Shown here in pieces: positions 26,501-32,643 of a stretch of 41,720 bases of DNA. Position numbers and translations under genes: made by a program. Origin of the DNA: Myxococcales bacterium. Its GTDB lineage: Bacteria > Myxococcota_A > Polyangia > Polyangiales > Houyiibacteriaceae. The stretch covers positions 1-41,720 of the forward strand of contig JAOTXX010000034.1 of the NCBI GenBank assembly GCA_029862185.1, written 5' to 3'. The number at the start of each line of letters is the position of its first letter. The stretch's first letter is position 1. The notes under the pieces are model-generated. The model searched no databases and was not told the DNA's origin. It saw nothing but the letters and a program-made list of their open reading frames with translations.

Positions 26501-28746
26501 ACACGCTCGCCGCGGTGCGGAACCTGGCCGCAAAACCACAGGTCGCTGCGAGCGCGCTCGACCTACTCGAAGCGTACTACCGGGGCGCCGGCAACCTCGA
26601 AGAGGTGGTTCGGCTCTACGAGCAGCGCGTCGAGCTCGCGGCCACCGATTCGGATCGCGTCGCGCTCCTCACCGAGGCCGCCGCGATTTGGGAAAACGAC
26701 ATCGGGCGCCCCGAGCAGGCCTTGAAGGCCCTTCGCGACGCGGTGCGAACGGACCCGCGCGACCTGACCCTCATCGATTCCCTCGAGCGCCTCGCCGAGG
26801 TATCGGAACATTGGTCGGAGCTCGATGGGCTGGTCGAAGAGATCGCCGCGCACGGCGACCTCGATCGACGCGAGATGTACGCGCTGCGTCTCCGATCGGC
26901 TGGCTGGTACCGCGACCGCTTGTCCGACCCGCGCTCTGCCGAGCGAGCGCTCACCGAAGCGCTCGAGCTCGACTCCGAGCCACTCGAAGCACACTCTCAA
27001 CGCGTCGACTTGATTCGCTCCCAGGAACGAACCGGGGACTTGGTGAACGCGCTTCGCGCCTGGGCGGAAGTCGATCCAAGCAGCGATCGGCGCATCGGGC
27101 TCCTGCGCGAAGCGGCCGAGCTGGCGCGCGCGGAGCTTGCGGAGCCAGAGCTTGCAGCGGATTGCTACCAGGAGCTGATCGCCATCGAGCCGGACGACCT
27201 CGATGCGCTGCGGGCTCTGTCCGAGATTCGACGGGATCAATCGCGATGGAACGAGCTCGTTGGGCTGCTCGAGAGGCAAATGGAAATCGCGGCTGGCGAG
27301 GAACGTGCCCAGGTGGCGCGGGCAACCGGGCAAGTGTACCGGGATCAGCTCGACGACCCGCGGGCCGCCATTCGCGCCTACGAGGTCGCTCTTGATATCG
27401 ACGAGAACGACGCGAGCACCATGGACGCGCTCGAAGTGCTCTACCGCGACAACGACCGGCTCGAAGCGCTTCGCACCTTACTCGAACGCCGGGCGAATTC
27501 CGCCAGCGGCGAAGACCGCATCGCCATGCAGCTTCGCCTCGCGCAGCTCTACGAGCGCTCGTTCCGCGACGAGGCCGCTACGATCGACATGTTTGGGCAG
27601 GTTCTGCTGGCCGATCCGAACAACGAAGTTGCCAACGCCAACCTCGACAGGCTCTACCAGGCGACGGGCGCATGGGATGACCTCATCGCGCTGCTTCTTT
27701 CCAGGGTCGCTCACGCGTCGGACGAGGCGCAGCGCGACTTGCTCGCGCGCATCGCGGACTTGCACCTCGACAAGCGCCATGACGAGGACGCCGCGATCGT
27801 GATCTACGAGCGCATCAACACCGAGCTCGGCGCGGACGAGGACTCCCTTCGCGCGCTGGCTGGGCTGTACGAACGCAAAGGGAGCTGGACCCGAGTCGCC
27901 GACGCCCTCGAACGGCTCGTCGGTCGCCTGGACGGGGACGCCGCCATCGAGCTTTCGCATCGCGTTGCGGACGTCTGGGAGCAGCAGGTCGGCGATGTTG
28001 CACAGGCGGGACGGGCGCTTCGCGGGACCTATGAACGCTTCCCCGAGGACCGGGCGACCCGTGAAAGGCTCAAGGCCTACTACGAGACTGGCGGTGACTA
28101 TCCGGCGCTGGTCGAGGTCATGGACGCGGAGCTTCGAGCAGCGAGCTCCGACGCCGGCCGCCTGACGCTTCTGCGGGCGATTTCCGATGTCTACCGCGAT
28201 AAGCTCGATTCTCCCGGCGAAGCGGCGAGCTATCTCGAGCGCGCGGTCGAGCTCGACGGCTCCGATCGGGGCGCATTGGTTCCGCTTTGCGATCTGTACA
28301 TCGCTGCGGGCCGCCAACAGGACGCGGTGCCCGTCCTGCGCCAGATCATCGAGAGCTACGGCCGGCAGCGAAGCAAGGAGCTCGCCACACATCAGCACCG
28401 GCTCGGCCAAGCGCTGGCGGCGATGGGCGATGCAGAGGGTGCGCTCGCTGCGTACGATGCGGCCTTCAAGATCGATCTCACCAACGTCGCGATTCTCCGG
28501 GACCTCGGGAAGCTCACCCATTCGGCCGGCGACCTCGACCGTGCGCAGAAGAGCTTCCGCGCGCTGCTGCTCCAAAAGCTGGAACCGGACTCGGGCATCC
28601 AGAAAGCGGATGTCTATTTCTACCTGGGCGACATTGCCGCCAAGACCGACGACAAGCGCAAAGCGATCACGATGCTCGAGAGGGCCCTTGCCGAAGATGC
28701 CAGCCACGCGCAGGCTGCAGAGCTCCTCGCAGAGCTGAAGGGTTGA
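17509..28746 (+). CDS. Giant TPR-type helical repeat protein, 3745 residues
   Basis: One uninterrupted frame of 11.2 kb. No signal peptide or membrane helix is visible, so it is predicted cytoplasmic. After ~80 residues the whole chain is built of a degenerate unit of about 76 residues, roughly 48 copies. Each unit has the pattern L..LY...GRW..L...L.RR.E, then a second helix pair rich in RLAEL.E..L.D...A...Y...LE.DP. Each unit probably forms two TPR/HAT-like hairpins stacked into a superhelix. The last ~120 residues are more canonical TPRs. Six variant units carry an LEP-type motif at prolines 1116, 1421, 2108, 2414 and 2791 and Ala 3022. Composition is very acidic and Arg-rich. The ATG at 17509 follows TGGGGG; a second ATG at 17563 also has a purine-rich site. 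TPR solenoids scaffold complexes; giant TPR proteins are known in myxobacterial gliding (AgmK/GltI, from memory), but no motility genes adjoin. Confidence 0.92.
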   Translation: MRSPKGAKILPKRLAGGQMSERTLAKYLGLLLEDPYDTELVDGLRELLKSPNPANDDQDPLRLLEAARGGHERRGEFLAASWLMELETELVADDPDFQKVLVKELGRVRRDELMDDRGALVAYQKLGGLESDDPEVALAVDQIQQVEEKWAEVARRFVEEAREAVDPRLKTSLLTRAASLMWQYGGESTVEEADAIFDEALAADPSHMCTARQYALSLRARGRWEDVVSVFVRSATAARTREEKASAWLQAARVLRRPLQDSERAADAYRKVLKFSPTDAEALGALVEHHTELEAWDELAEMYESALRSRQTLEAEKGMLLQLAMVHWRFRDDPESAEPFFARLRKIDAAHPGMLDFYRGRIGNDDPNGRFLTILGDALRTTTDPKQQLALARELGHRAQTADRPERALEAWKLVERLAPGDVDARAALQQLYQHSGKWNALSESIRGEVEALSPDAKEEKLRLLRDLIPIYRDALQLDSMLIQVYGEILAVSPYDSEALSSLSELYEGAGRWNELILILDRQAEVASDTEVKVALYVRIAGLWLERFGNLKQATEPLERVLRLQPTHHEAIAQLKDIYSKKRNWEALLAILGREADLADDPVVRLDKKMEMAQLCAERLHKNAGAITLWKEILDETPDPAQALDALEKLAEREKDWDTLAEVLRSRAEAAPTEPEQVEQLHRLGVLYMERLDRPAEAVAVWVRLLELDPDNSRVRRMLKDAYLRLNDWESLEALHAEADDWAGFAELLGHTAEQAEDPESIVQLSLRAAALYGERVGDLHRAARYYERALATDATNIQAAKGLLPIYEKDQKWPDYARSLEVVVAGSDKDEDLDVRIERLVALRSVHLNRLRDPEASLGWATRAYLLSPADPAIVAGLEESAEASGAYADLVALFRDRLETASVSDAERLDLQRRIASIAGERLGESLESIRQLEAILEVVPNDAEAIAVLDRLYRGERRFADLRTLYERRLENVADPAEEWVLLNEVAQVEEEQLGDLPAAAERHWKILAKNPHDVDALRAVERLSQQLKQWDRLDSALARRLQSKVADEDRLSVYLQLADLRRIYLEDSTGALECYRNALALDGRNEVAIGGLEALSAQGGPLGIEAIDLLEPAYAKRGHFAKLAALLRARLEKTEDADEQRALKLRLADLSSSELDDATGAYEALESVFLDNPQDLDLLDRLTGVAELSNQQDSLAKALVLVLDGGDVGGEVELTLCRRTAELHDVALGTPEEAARFHRRVLELEPDDGAAFAALKQVYTKHEHWDDLRALYQGRIEATTDAGAKLDLLLQLCFLFEEILDEPKHAISTYEQALELDPTHTPSRRALQRLYGRLQRWPEMAELLRRDLDEASGQEAIDLAYELGTIYETRLHRAVDAVDHFELVLESSPTHLRAQEALERLMSNRDERQRVASILQPIFESQGAWGELSKVLEVQLEDLSDPSSRAAHLVRIGELSETKLRDDELAFDAYARAVREDVADGVARSDLARLAAKLARHRQRAELLEGGLATVGDDFVKTELLLELAELWDVSEPEPEEAERIYQQLIRLERDNPEIVLKASRALERIHVGSGDHAALARDLRRQLQFEEDGARRDELFPRLAELLETTLHDADAAIEVHQERLENDPAQADALLALERLYESQGRWELLVEVLERRAELSDEEQEQLSLARRVAEVHEQRLGSVENAILAHRDLILRFGSDEPSLAALTRLYRQTERWRELLEITEMRAAAADDPEQRVGFRFDAAELMRTQTGEGERAFELYRELLDSVPGHPPSVAALEELAAGSDAHLRVAAANRLLDQYATDGRPGEQVRMLEIMAAADDPSERVRALLRAAEITEVDINDVDAAFELTGRALREGVDLDDFERVLGDYERHAESTGRFSQLMATLGTIAPELLDADLRTQVRMRAASIAQERLSDAEFARAQYQCVLEEQPDHRAALDALLTLVEDAGATRELVELLRRKGELCEDREERAALLVRQAHLYQSELDDPESAIDALDRALGESDHPLAYEGLERLYRRTQRWEDLATLYEREIDQRIGDPAAVRYELGELCMKRLGEPLRALDQFREALSQNPDHEPTVRALEALVEQSEHRGPAAEMLEPLYLRRMDWAKVTEILEVRLDAEVDPSQRLELLRHLGDVQESHLEDLDGALETYGRLFAEDPHDPHSLETLTRLARSLGRWDRLAAILDATLRAVEVDDGDTAAIALTTAKLYDQRLEELTRAGYFYQRALTYDPSNQEAGKALASVYARSGRWEPLLDLDRERESFAESDDDRVAILHEIARTEVDELEAPQNGILTYRRILEIDPANGEAVTRLDELLEGAAQWAELAAHIEFQIGNATDARRGLELRQRLGALTETKLDNPAGALDIFEDVLADRADYAPAIEAVSRFVEDEEHGPRAVQILEPIHRQSGDWQALVSLLEAKARQVEDHFEQAETWREVGRLHEGPGRDAEKAFDAWGKALVAEPADEATRAEVDRLAEALDRWEAYIETCEQAAVAAEEPSLRGSFLRSVAETQDRELGDPRASIMTYRRILEADPEAEQTLDDLEGLQVMVGDWEGLSWVYEQKLERSHEPDPRAELLCRLGGLWEEQLSNTERAVEYYQRAADEKPDDGAAYEALDRLFASANDSERLADVLERRVQLEDEPEVQVEVGMRLAELYEAQLGRPDAACDALRTVAEADPEHRGALQGLSRLYERQGQWPELVDVLQRRTDAAVHESERVELTHQLGNIMERELDDELSAIAVYGQILRIDAGHEPSVQALLRITKLADYREDAASMLEPYLRTQERWNDLAMLLRLRADAMTDPQDKAEQLVALAEVHEHGRKDPSSALDALLQSIGERPEDEEILERAETLAAALLRWSDLVEVLFAEASASLDSGRGAALYGRVARICEDELEDLSKAIDAHERALSLLGDDSSTLETLDRLLQQTQQWDRVHEVISRRLELQGADRPTLLLRQGRLRADHLGDYEGALGAYEKAMEQEPGRDDTLAAVRNLAAKPQVAASALDLLEAYYRGAGNLEEVVRLYEQRVELAATDSDRVALLTEAAAIWENDIGRPEQALKALRDAVRTDPRDLTLIDSLERLAEVSEHWSELDGLVEEIAAHGDLDRREMYALRLRSAGWYRDRLSDPRSAERALTEALELDSEPLEAHSQRVDLIRSQERTGDLVNALRAWAEVDPSSDRRIGLLREAAELARAELAEPELAADCYQELIAIEPDDLDALRALSEIRRDQSRWNELVGLLERQMEIAAGEERAQVARATGQVYRDQLDDPRAAIRAYEVALDIDENDASTMDALEVLYRDNDRLEALRTLLERRANSASGEDRIAMQLRLAQLYERSFRDEAATIDMFGQVLLADPNNEVANANLDRLYQATGAWDDLIALLLSRVAHASDEAQRDLLARIADLHLDKRHDEDAAIVIYERINTELGADEDSLRALAGLYERKGSWTRVADALERLVGRLDGDAAIELSHRVADVWEQQVGDVAQAGRALRGTYERFPEDRATRERLKAYYETGGDYPALVEVMDAELRAASSDAGRLTLLRAISDVYRDKLDSPGEAASYLERAVELDGSDRGALVPLCDLYIAAGRQQDAVPVLRQIIESYGRQRSKELATHQHRLGQALAAMGDAEGALAAYDAAFKIDLTNVAILRDLGKLTHSAGDLDRAQKSFRALLLQKLEPDSGIQKADVYFYLGDIAAKTDDKRKAITMLERALAEDASHAQAAELLAELKG

Positions 28747-28749
28747 ACC

Positions 28750-29628
28750 ATGGCCATCGGAAAGGTTGCAATCGATGGCGAGGTCGTCGATAGCGACGAG
28801 GCACGCGTGTCGGTCTTCGACCGAGGTTTCCTCTATGGGGACAGCGTGTTCGAGGTGTATCGGACCTACGCTGGCATCGCCTTTGCCGAAACCGAGCATT
28901 TGGAACGGCTCGCTCGTTCGGCGGCCCGCCTCATGATTCCAATGCCGGTATCGATCGAGACGCTCTCGTCGGAGGTGCGCGCGACCCTGGACGCTGCAGG
29001 CGAGGGCGACTGGTATGTTCGCGTCATCGTGACGCGGGGGACCGGCCCGCTCACCTATGATCCGACCACCGCCAGGGCTCCGCTTCGCGTCATCATCGCA
29101 GCCCCCGTATCGGTGCCGCCCGCCGAGCACTACGAGCGCGGCATTGCGGTCGCGCTGCTCGAGGCGTCACGGCCGACGGATGACGCGCGGGCGTCGGGCG
29201 CCAAGGCGTCGAACTATCTGGCAAACCTGCTCGCGGTCCACGAGGCCAAGCAAAAGGGGGCGCAGGAGGCGCTCATGCTTGGACGCGACGGCCAGATACT
29301 CGAAGGCGCATCGAGCAACCTCTTCATCGTGAAGGACGGCACGGTGCGCACCCCCGAGCCGCAGCCGGGAATCCTGGTCGGCATCACTCGGGCGACGGTC
29401 ATGGCCGCGGCCGCCGATGAAGGCATCGAGGTCATCGAGGGTGAAGTGCGCCCCGACGATCTCTACGGCGCCGACGAAGCCTTCCTCACGAGCAGCATCC
29501 GAGAGGTGATGCCAGTTGTCGCCGCCGAAGGGCGAACGATCGGGGCTGGGGTGCCAGGTCCGGTCACAAAACGCCTCCACGCGGGCTATTTACGAGCCGT
29601 GGCCCTTGCCACCGGGGCGGGGGTTTGA
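28750..29628 (+). CDS. Class IV PLP aminotransferase (BCAT / D-amino-acid transaminase type)
   Basis: 292 residues, starting 3 bases after the giant repeat gene. It belongs to the fold-type IV PLP family that includes branched-chain aminotransferase, D-alanine transaminase and aminodeoxychorismate lyase. The PLP lysine is K152 in GAKASNYLANLL; the ILEGASSNLF motif carries the conserved Glu; LTSSIREVMPV is the C-terminal family signature. The FDRGFLYGDSVFEVYRTY region shapes the substrate pocket but does not decide between the three activities. No other amino-acid biosynthesis gene adjoins. Confidence 0.9.
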   Translation: MAIGKVAIDGEVVDSDEARVSVFDRGFLYGDSVFEVYRTYAGIAFAETEHLERLARSAARLMIPMPVSIETLSSEVRATLDAAGEGDWYVRVIVTRGTGPLTYDPTTARAPLRVIIAAPVSVPPAEHYERGIAVALLEASRPTDDARASGAKASNYLANLLAVHEAKQKGAQEALMLGRDGQILEGASSNLFIVKDGTVRTPEPQPGILVGITRATVMAAAADEGIEVIEGEVRPDDLYGADEAFLTSSIREVMPVVAAEGRTIGAGVPGPVTKRLHAGYLRAVALATGAGV

Positions 29629-29673
29629 CCGCCCGGCCGGGGCGCAGTACACGCAGCGGCCAGGACGAGTTGA

Positions 29674-29817
29674 ATGTCGGATACAGGTAAGACAAAGGCA
29701 AAACGGCGCCGCAAGGTCGCCGCTCAGGGCAAGGACCGGAAAAAGAAGCTGGCCAAGCTCGGGACCACCCCGAAGTTCCCGCTCGATCCGGACAAGGCAC
29801 CCGCCGCCAAGGCCTGA
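29674..29817 (+). CDS. 47-residue basic protein
   Basis: MSDTGKTKAKRRRKVAAQGK begins a very basic protein with about 14 Lys/Arg, then LAKLGTTPKFPLDPDK. AGGACGAG before the ATG gives a plausible ribosome-binding site, 45 bases after the aminotransferase. The basic head could bind nucleic acid or be ribosome-associated; the LGTTPKFPL segment looks conserved-type. I do not recognise a named family. It is short, so confidence rests on composition, start signal and fit in an otherwise empty gap. Confidence 0.6.
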   Translation: MSDTGKTKAKRRRKVAAQGKDRKKKLAKLGTTPKFPLDPDKAPAAKA

Positions 29818-29841
29818 GAGCCGCCCGCCGGTTTTTCGGAG

Positions 29842-30930
29842 CTAGTGCAGGGTGTGCGATTCGCCGTCGTGCTCGACGATCGGGATGCCTGTATCCGCAG
29901 CCATGTCCGTTGGCGCGAGCGGAGCAGGGGGCGGCTCGGTCGTGAGGCGCAGCGCTTCGAGCTCTTCGCGATGGGCCATTTGTCGGAGCTTGGTGTGGTG
30001 GTAGTGGCGCCGACGTCGGTACGCGAACACGACGAGGATCGCGGCCGCGACCCAAATCGTGGAGCCGGCAAAAAGGGCAGGGAGGATTCGATACCTCGTC
30101 CGGAGGCTTTCCCGCCACTGGCGCTCGAGGCCGATTCGCGTCCAGCCGTAGGCGACCGCGAGCGCCGTATCGAACGTTTCGCCTTCGCGGAGAGACTGAA
30201 TCAGTCGATGGAAGCGGCGCTGGTCGTTGTCGGTGCGGCGCAGGAAACCGACCACGTCCGCGCTCTGGGCATAGGCGACGTTCACTTCATGCGGGCGATT
30301 GGGAAAGCGATCGTCGATCTCGGAGAGTCGCAGCATGGAGCGCTGGGCGGCCGCCCGTAGCAGCGACTCCATGCGTGGGAGCAAGCGCACCTCGGATTGG
30401 TGAATCGCGACGCCTTCGTTGAACCAGCGCGGAACCGAATTGCCGAGAACCGCACGGTAGAGCGCGACGTGCGAGAGCTCGTGGACGAGGACCACCTCGA
30501 GATCCGGGGGCTGCCAGGTCTCCGGGGCAGACATCGTCAAGAGGATCACGCCCCACTGCGAGTAGGCGACACCGGTCGCGTAGTCGGGCGGCGGATAGCC
30601 AAAGGGCGCCATCGCCTTCATCTCGCGAGGGTTTCGCGCGACGCGGATGATCAGCTCGTCATCGATGGGGACGCCGAAGTTGTCGACCAACTCTTCCCAG
30701 TGCTCCTCGACGCCATTTATCAGCGCATCGACGCGAGCTCGCTCGGACTGGGGGAAGGTCCAGGTCACCGGTCCGATGCGCTCGGTTTCGTAGCCATCGA
30801 GCGGCGAGGGCAGCGAGAGCTTGGGCGCTTCTTGGGGCGCAAGCTGAGCCGCGGCGCCGACCGACACCGACGTGATGCCGATTGCGCAAAGGAGTGCCGC
30901 GAACGAAGCTAGAGGGGGTCTACTCTTCAC
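29842..30930 (-). CDS. Membrane-anchored gluzincin metallopeptidase (peptidase MA-like)
   Basis: 362 residues from a GTG at 30930. The signal peptide is residues ~1-28 (AALLCAIGITSVSVGAAAQ). The active site is HELSH (H150, E151, H154), with the third zinc ligand E172 in PRWFNEGVA, the gluzincin arrangement of the peptidase MA family. One transmembrane helix lies near residue 285-307 (FAGSTIWVAAAILVVFAY), followed by an RRRRHYHH stop-transfer and a ~50-residue cytoplasmic tail. The catalytic domain should face the periplasm. The start overlaps the end of the upstream gene by 11 bases, so the two are probably coupled. Confidence 0.88.
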   Translation of the reverse strand: MKSRPPLASFAALLCAIGITSVSVGAAAQLAPQEAPKLSLPSPLDGYETERIGPVTWTFPQSERARVDALINGVEEHWEELVDNFGVPIDDELIIRVARNPREMKAMAPFGYPPPDYATGVAYSQWGVILLTMSAPETWQPPDLEVVLVHELSHVALYRAVLGNSVPRWFNEGVAIHQSEVRLLPRMESLLRAAAQRSMLRLSEIDDRFPNRPHEVNVAYAQSADVVGFLRRTDNDQRRFHRLIQSLREGETFDTALAVAYGWTRIGLERQWRESLRTRYRILPALFAGSTIWVAAAILVVFAYRRRRHYHHTKLRQMAHREELEALRLTTEPPPAPLAPTDMAADTGIPIVEHDGESHTLH

Positions 30931-31702
30931 CGGGTCTAAATCTTAGCAGCGGCGGTCCCGGCTCGTTAGTGCGACGTCGATCAATGATGAGGTAGGTTAC
31001 ACCTCCGGCGAGGAGCGCCCCGGCGACCAAATACGGCCAGGCCTTTTTGATCCTGCGTTTCGCCCTGGATTCGTCCGCAGGTTGCTTGGGCTCGTTCACT
31101 TTTACAGGAGCGCTTGCTGGAGGCGGCGGAGGCGGTTCGGACCAACGTAGCTGCGCCTGTGCTGCGCGGCTCTCGATGAACTTCAGCCGTTGCGCTGCGC
31201 TGCTGTCGTCGAACGCGAGCGTGCCTTCGTAGAACTGCGCCGCACTCACGTCGAAGACCTCCAACTTGATAGCGCCTTCGCGATGCACGACCAGCAGGGC
31301 ATCGGCACCGGCAATGATCCCGATGCGCTTGTACGACGCGAGGTCTTTGCGCGGGTCGAAGCCGAGGCCGCGACGGAGGGCGCGAAGGCTTTCAAGCCCA
31401 TCGTCGTTGGTCGCGGGCTCGCCGCGCATGGCGGCGCGGAGCGCGGGGTCGGTCGGGGCGCGCAGGCCCGAGAGGGTAGCTTCTCTTTCGATGAAGGCAG
31501 CGGTCTCCCGGAGCGTCTCGTCGGGATCACCAGCAACGACGGTAGCGATTTTGGGGGAGGGTTTGTCAGCGTCAGCGTCAGTGCCCGTGTCAGTGCCCGC
31601 GCCGGCCTCGGAATCGGCCTCGGCCTCGGCCTCGGAATCGGCCCCGGCCACCGCCGCCGACCCGCTCGCCAGCAACACCGCCACCATGATTACGCACCGC
31701 AT
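30920..31702 (-). CDS. Single-pass envelope protein with acidic linker, unknown function
   Basis: 260 residues from the ATG at 31702 (a TTG at 31720 would add six). The signal peptide is RCVIMVAVLLASGSAAVAGA. A low-complexity acidic linker follows (residues ~23-48, Glu/Asp/Ala/Thr/Gly), then a globular region of about 140 residues, a PPPPPP hinge, a basic segment, one transmembrane helix near 222-240 (YLVAGALLAGGVTYLIIDRR) and a short tail. The DNA of the linker is repetitive. I do not recognise the globular part (GLGFDPRKDLASYKRIGIIA, ADALLVV). It lies upstream of and overlaps the metallopeptidase gene, with the same one-anchor topology, so they may act together. Confidence 0.75.
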   Translation of the reverse strand: MRCVIMVAVLLASGSAAVAGADSEAEAEADSEAGAGTDTGTDADADKPSPKIATVVAGDPDETLRETAAFIEREATLSGLRAPTDPALRAAMRGEPATNDDGLESLRALRRGLGFDPRKDLASYKRIGIIAGADALLVVHREGAIKLEVFDVSAAQFYEGTLAFDDSSAAQRLKFIESRAAQAQLRWSEPPPPPPASAPVKVNEPKQPADESRAKRRIKKAWPYLVAGALLAGGVTYLIIDRRRTNEPGPPLLRFRPGEE

Positions 31703-31758
31703 CGGCGGAACGATAGGCAACGCGGCGCATCCGCGCTAGCGTGCGGCGCGTTTTTGTG

Positions 31759-32643
31759 ATGGGTGACAAGCCTCAGTTCATGCACGGTGTTTGCGTCTGC
31801 CTCGGGTACGACGGGACGGGTTTTCACGGCTGGCAGGCCCAGCCGGGGCTTCGCACCGTCCAGGGGATGCTCGAGGAGGCCATCGACGAGATGGGGATCG
31901 AGCACGGCGCGGTGCGGGGCTGCAGCCGGACCGACGCGGGCGTCCATGCGCTCGGCCAGATCGCGAGCTTTGCTGCGGCCATCGAGGTTCCGCCGGACGG
32001 TTGGACCAGTGGGCTCAATGCGCGCTTGCCCGAGGACATCGTCGTTCACGACACGCAGGCCTGCTACCGCCGCTACAATCCGCGCTTCCACGCGGCCCAC
32101 AAGCGCTACCGCTACCTCGTGCGGTGCGGCCAGCAGCGCGATCCGTTGATCCGGAAGCAGGCTTGGCAGCTCGGTCCCAAGGGAATGCGGAAGGACGTCG
32201 AGCGCCGGGGCGTGCGCATCGACGACTACCTCGACGTAGCGGCCATGAAGGCAGCCGCGGCGCATTTCCTCGGCACGCACGACTTCCACGCCTTCCGGCA
32301 GTCCGGGGACCAGCGCGAAATCGTCGTCCGCGAAATGTTCGAGGTCAATGTGCTCCCCGAGTGGAACGGTCGGCCAGACTTGATCGCGCTCGAGGTCGTC
32401 GGCAACTCCTTCATGAAGAACATGGTCCGGATCATGGCTGGCACACTGGTCGACGTCGGACGGGGCTGGCTCTCCCCGGACGATGTCCCCGCCATGTTGC
32501 AGCAGGACGCCGATCGATCTCAGGCAGGTCAAACCGCGCCGGCCCACGGCCTCACGCTCGTGGAGATCGAGCTCGCGCGTTTCGACGGCGCAGGCGATGC
32601 GTTCGATCGCCCCACGGCAGCGACGCCGCCACGCCGGCCCTAG
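31759..32643 (+). CDS. truA: tRNA pseudouridine(38-40) synthase
   Basis: 294 residues from the ATG at 31759; a GTG at 31741 and an ATG at 31780 are alternatives, and none has a clear ribosome-binding site. It isomerises uridines 38-40 in the tRNA anticodon arm. The N-terminal YDGTGFHGWQ and the catalytic D59 in GCSRTDAGVHALGQ are diagnostic; NSFMKNMVRIMAGTL is the C-terminal signature. An insertion of about 20 residues (LGPKGMRKDVERRGVRIDDY) is longer than in E. coli TruA. Its TAG stop shares a CTAG with the convergent gene. Confidence 0.95.
   Translation: MGDKPQFMHGVCVCLGYDGTGFHGWQAQPGLRTVQGMLEEAIDEMGIEHGAVRGCSRTDAGVHALGQIASFAAAIEVPPDGWTSGLNARLPEDIVVHDTQACYRRYNPRFHAAHKRYRYLVRCGQQRDPLIRKQAWQLGPKGMRKDVERRGVRIDDYLDVAAMKAAAAHFLGTHDFHAFRQSGDQREIVVREMFEVNVLPEWNGRPDLIALEVVGNSFMKNMVRIMAGTLVDVGRGWLSPDDVPAMLQQDADRSQAGQTAPAHGLTLVEIELARFDGAGDAFDRPTAATPPRRP

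Noticed and set aside
17509-28746. Possibility that the giant frame is several genes fused by sequencing error
   Set aside because: Repeat register, codon pattern and frame stay constant throughout, with no internal ribosome-binding site plus domain change that would mark separate genes.
27478-29130. 550-codon antisense frame over the end of the giant repeat gene
   Set aside because: Spans two coding + genes and has no domain; frame arises from the repeated codon pattern.
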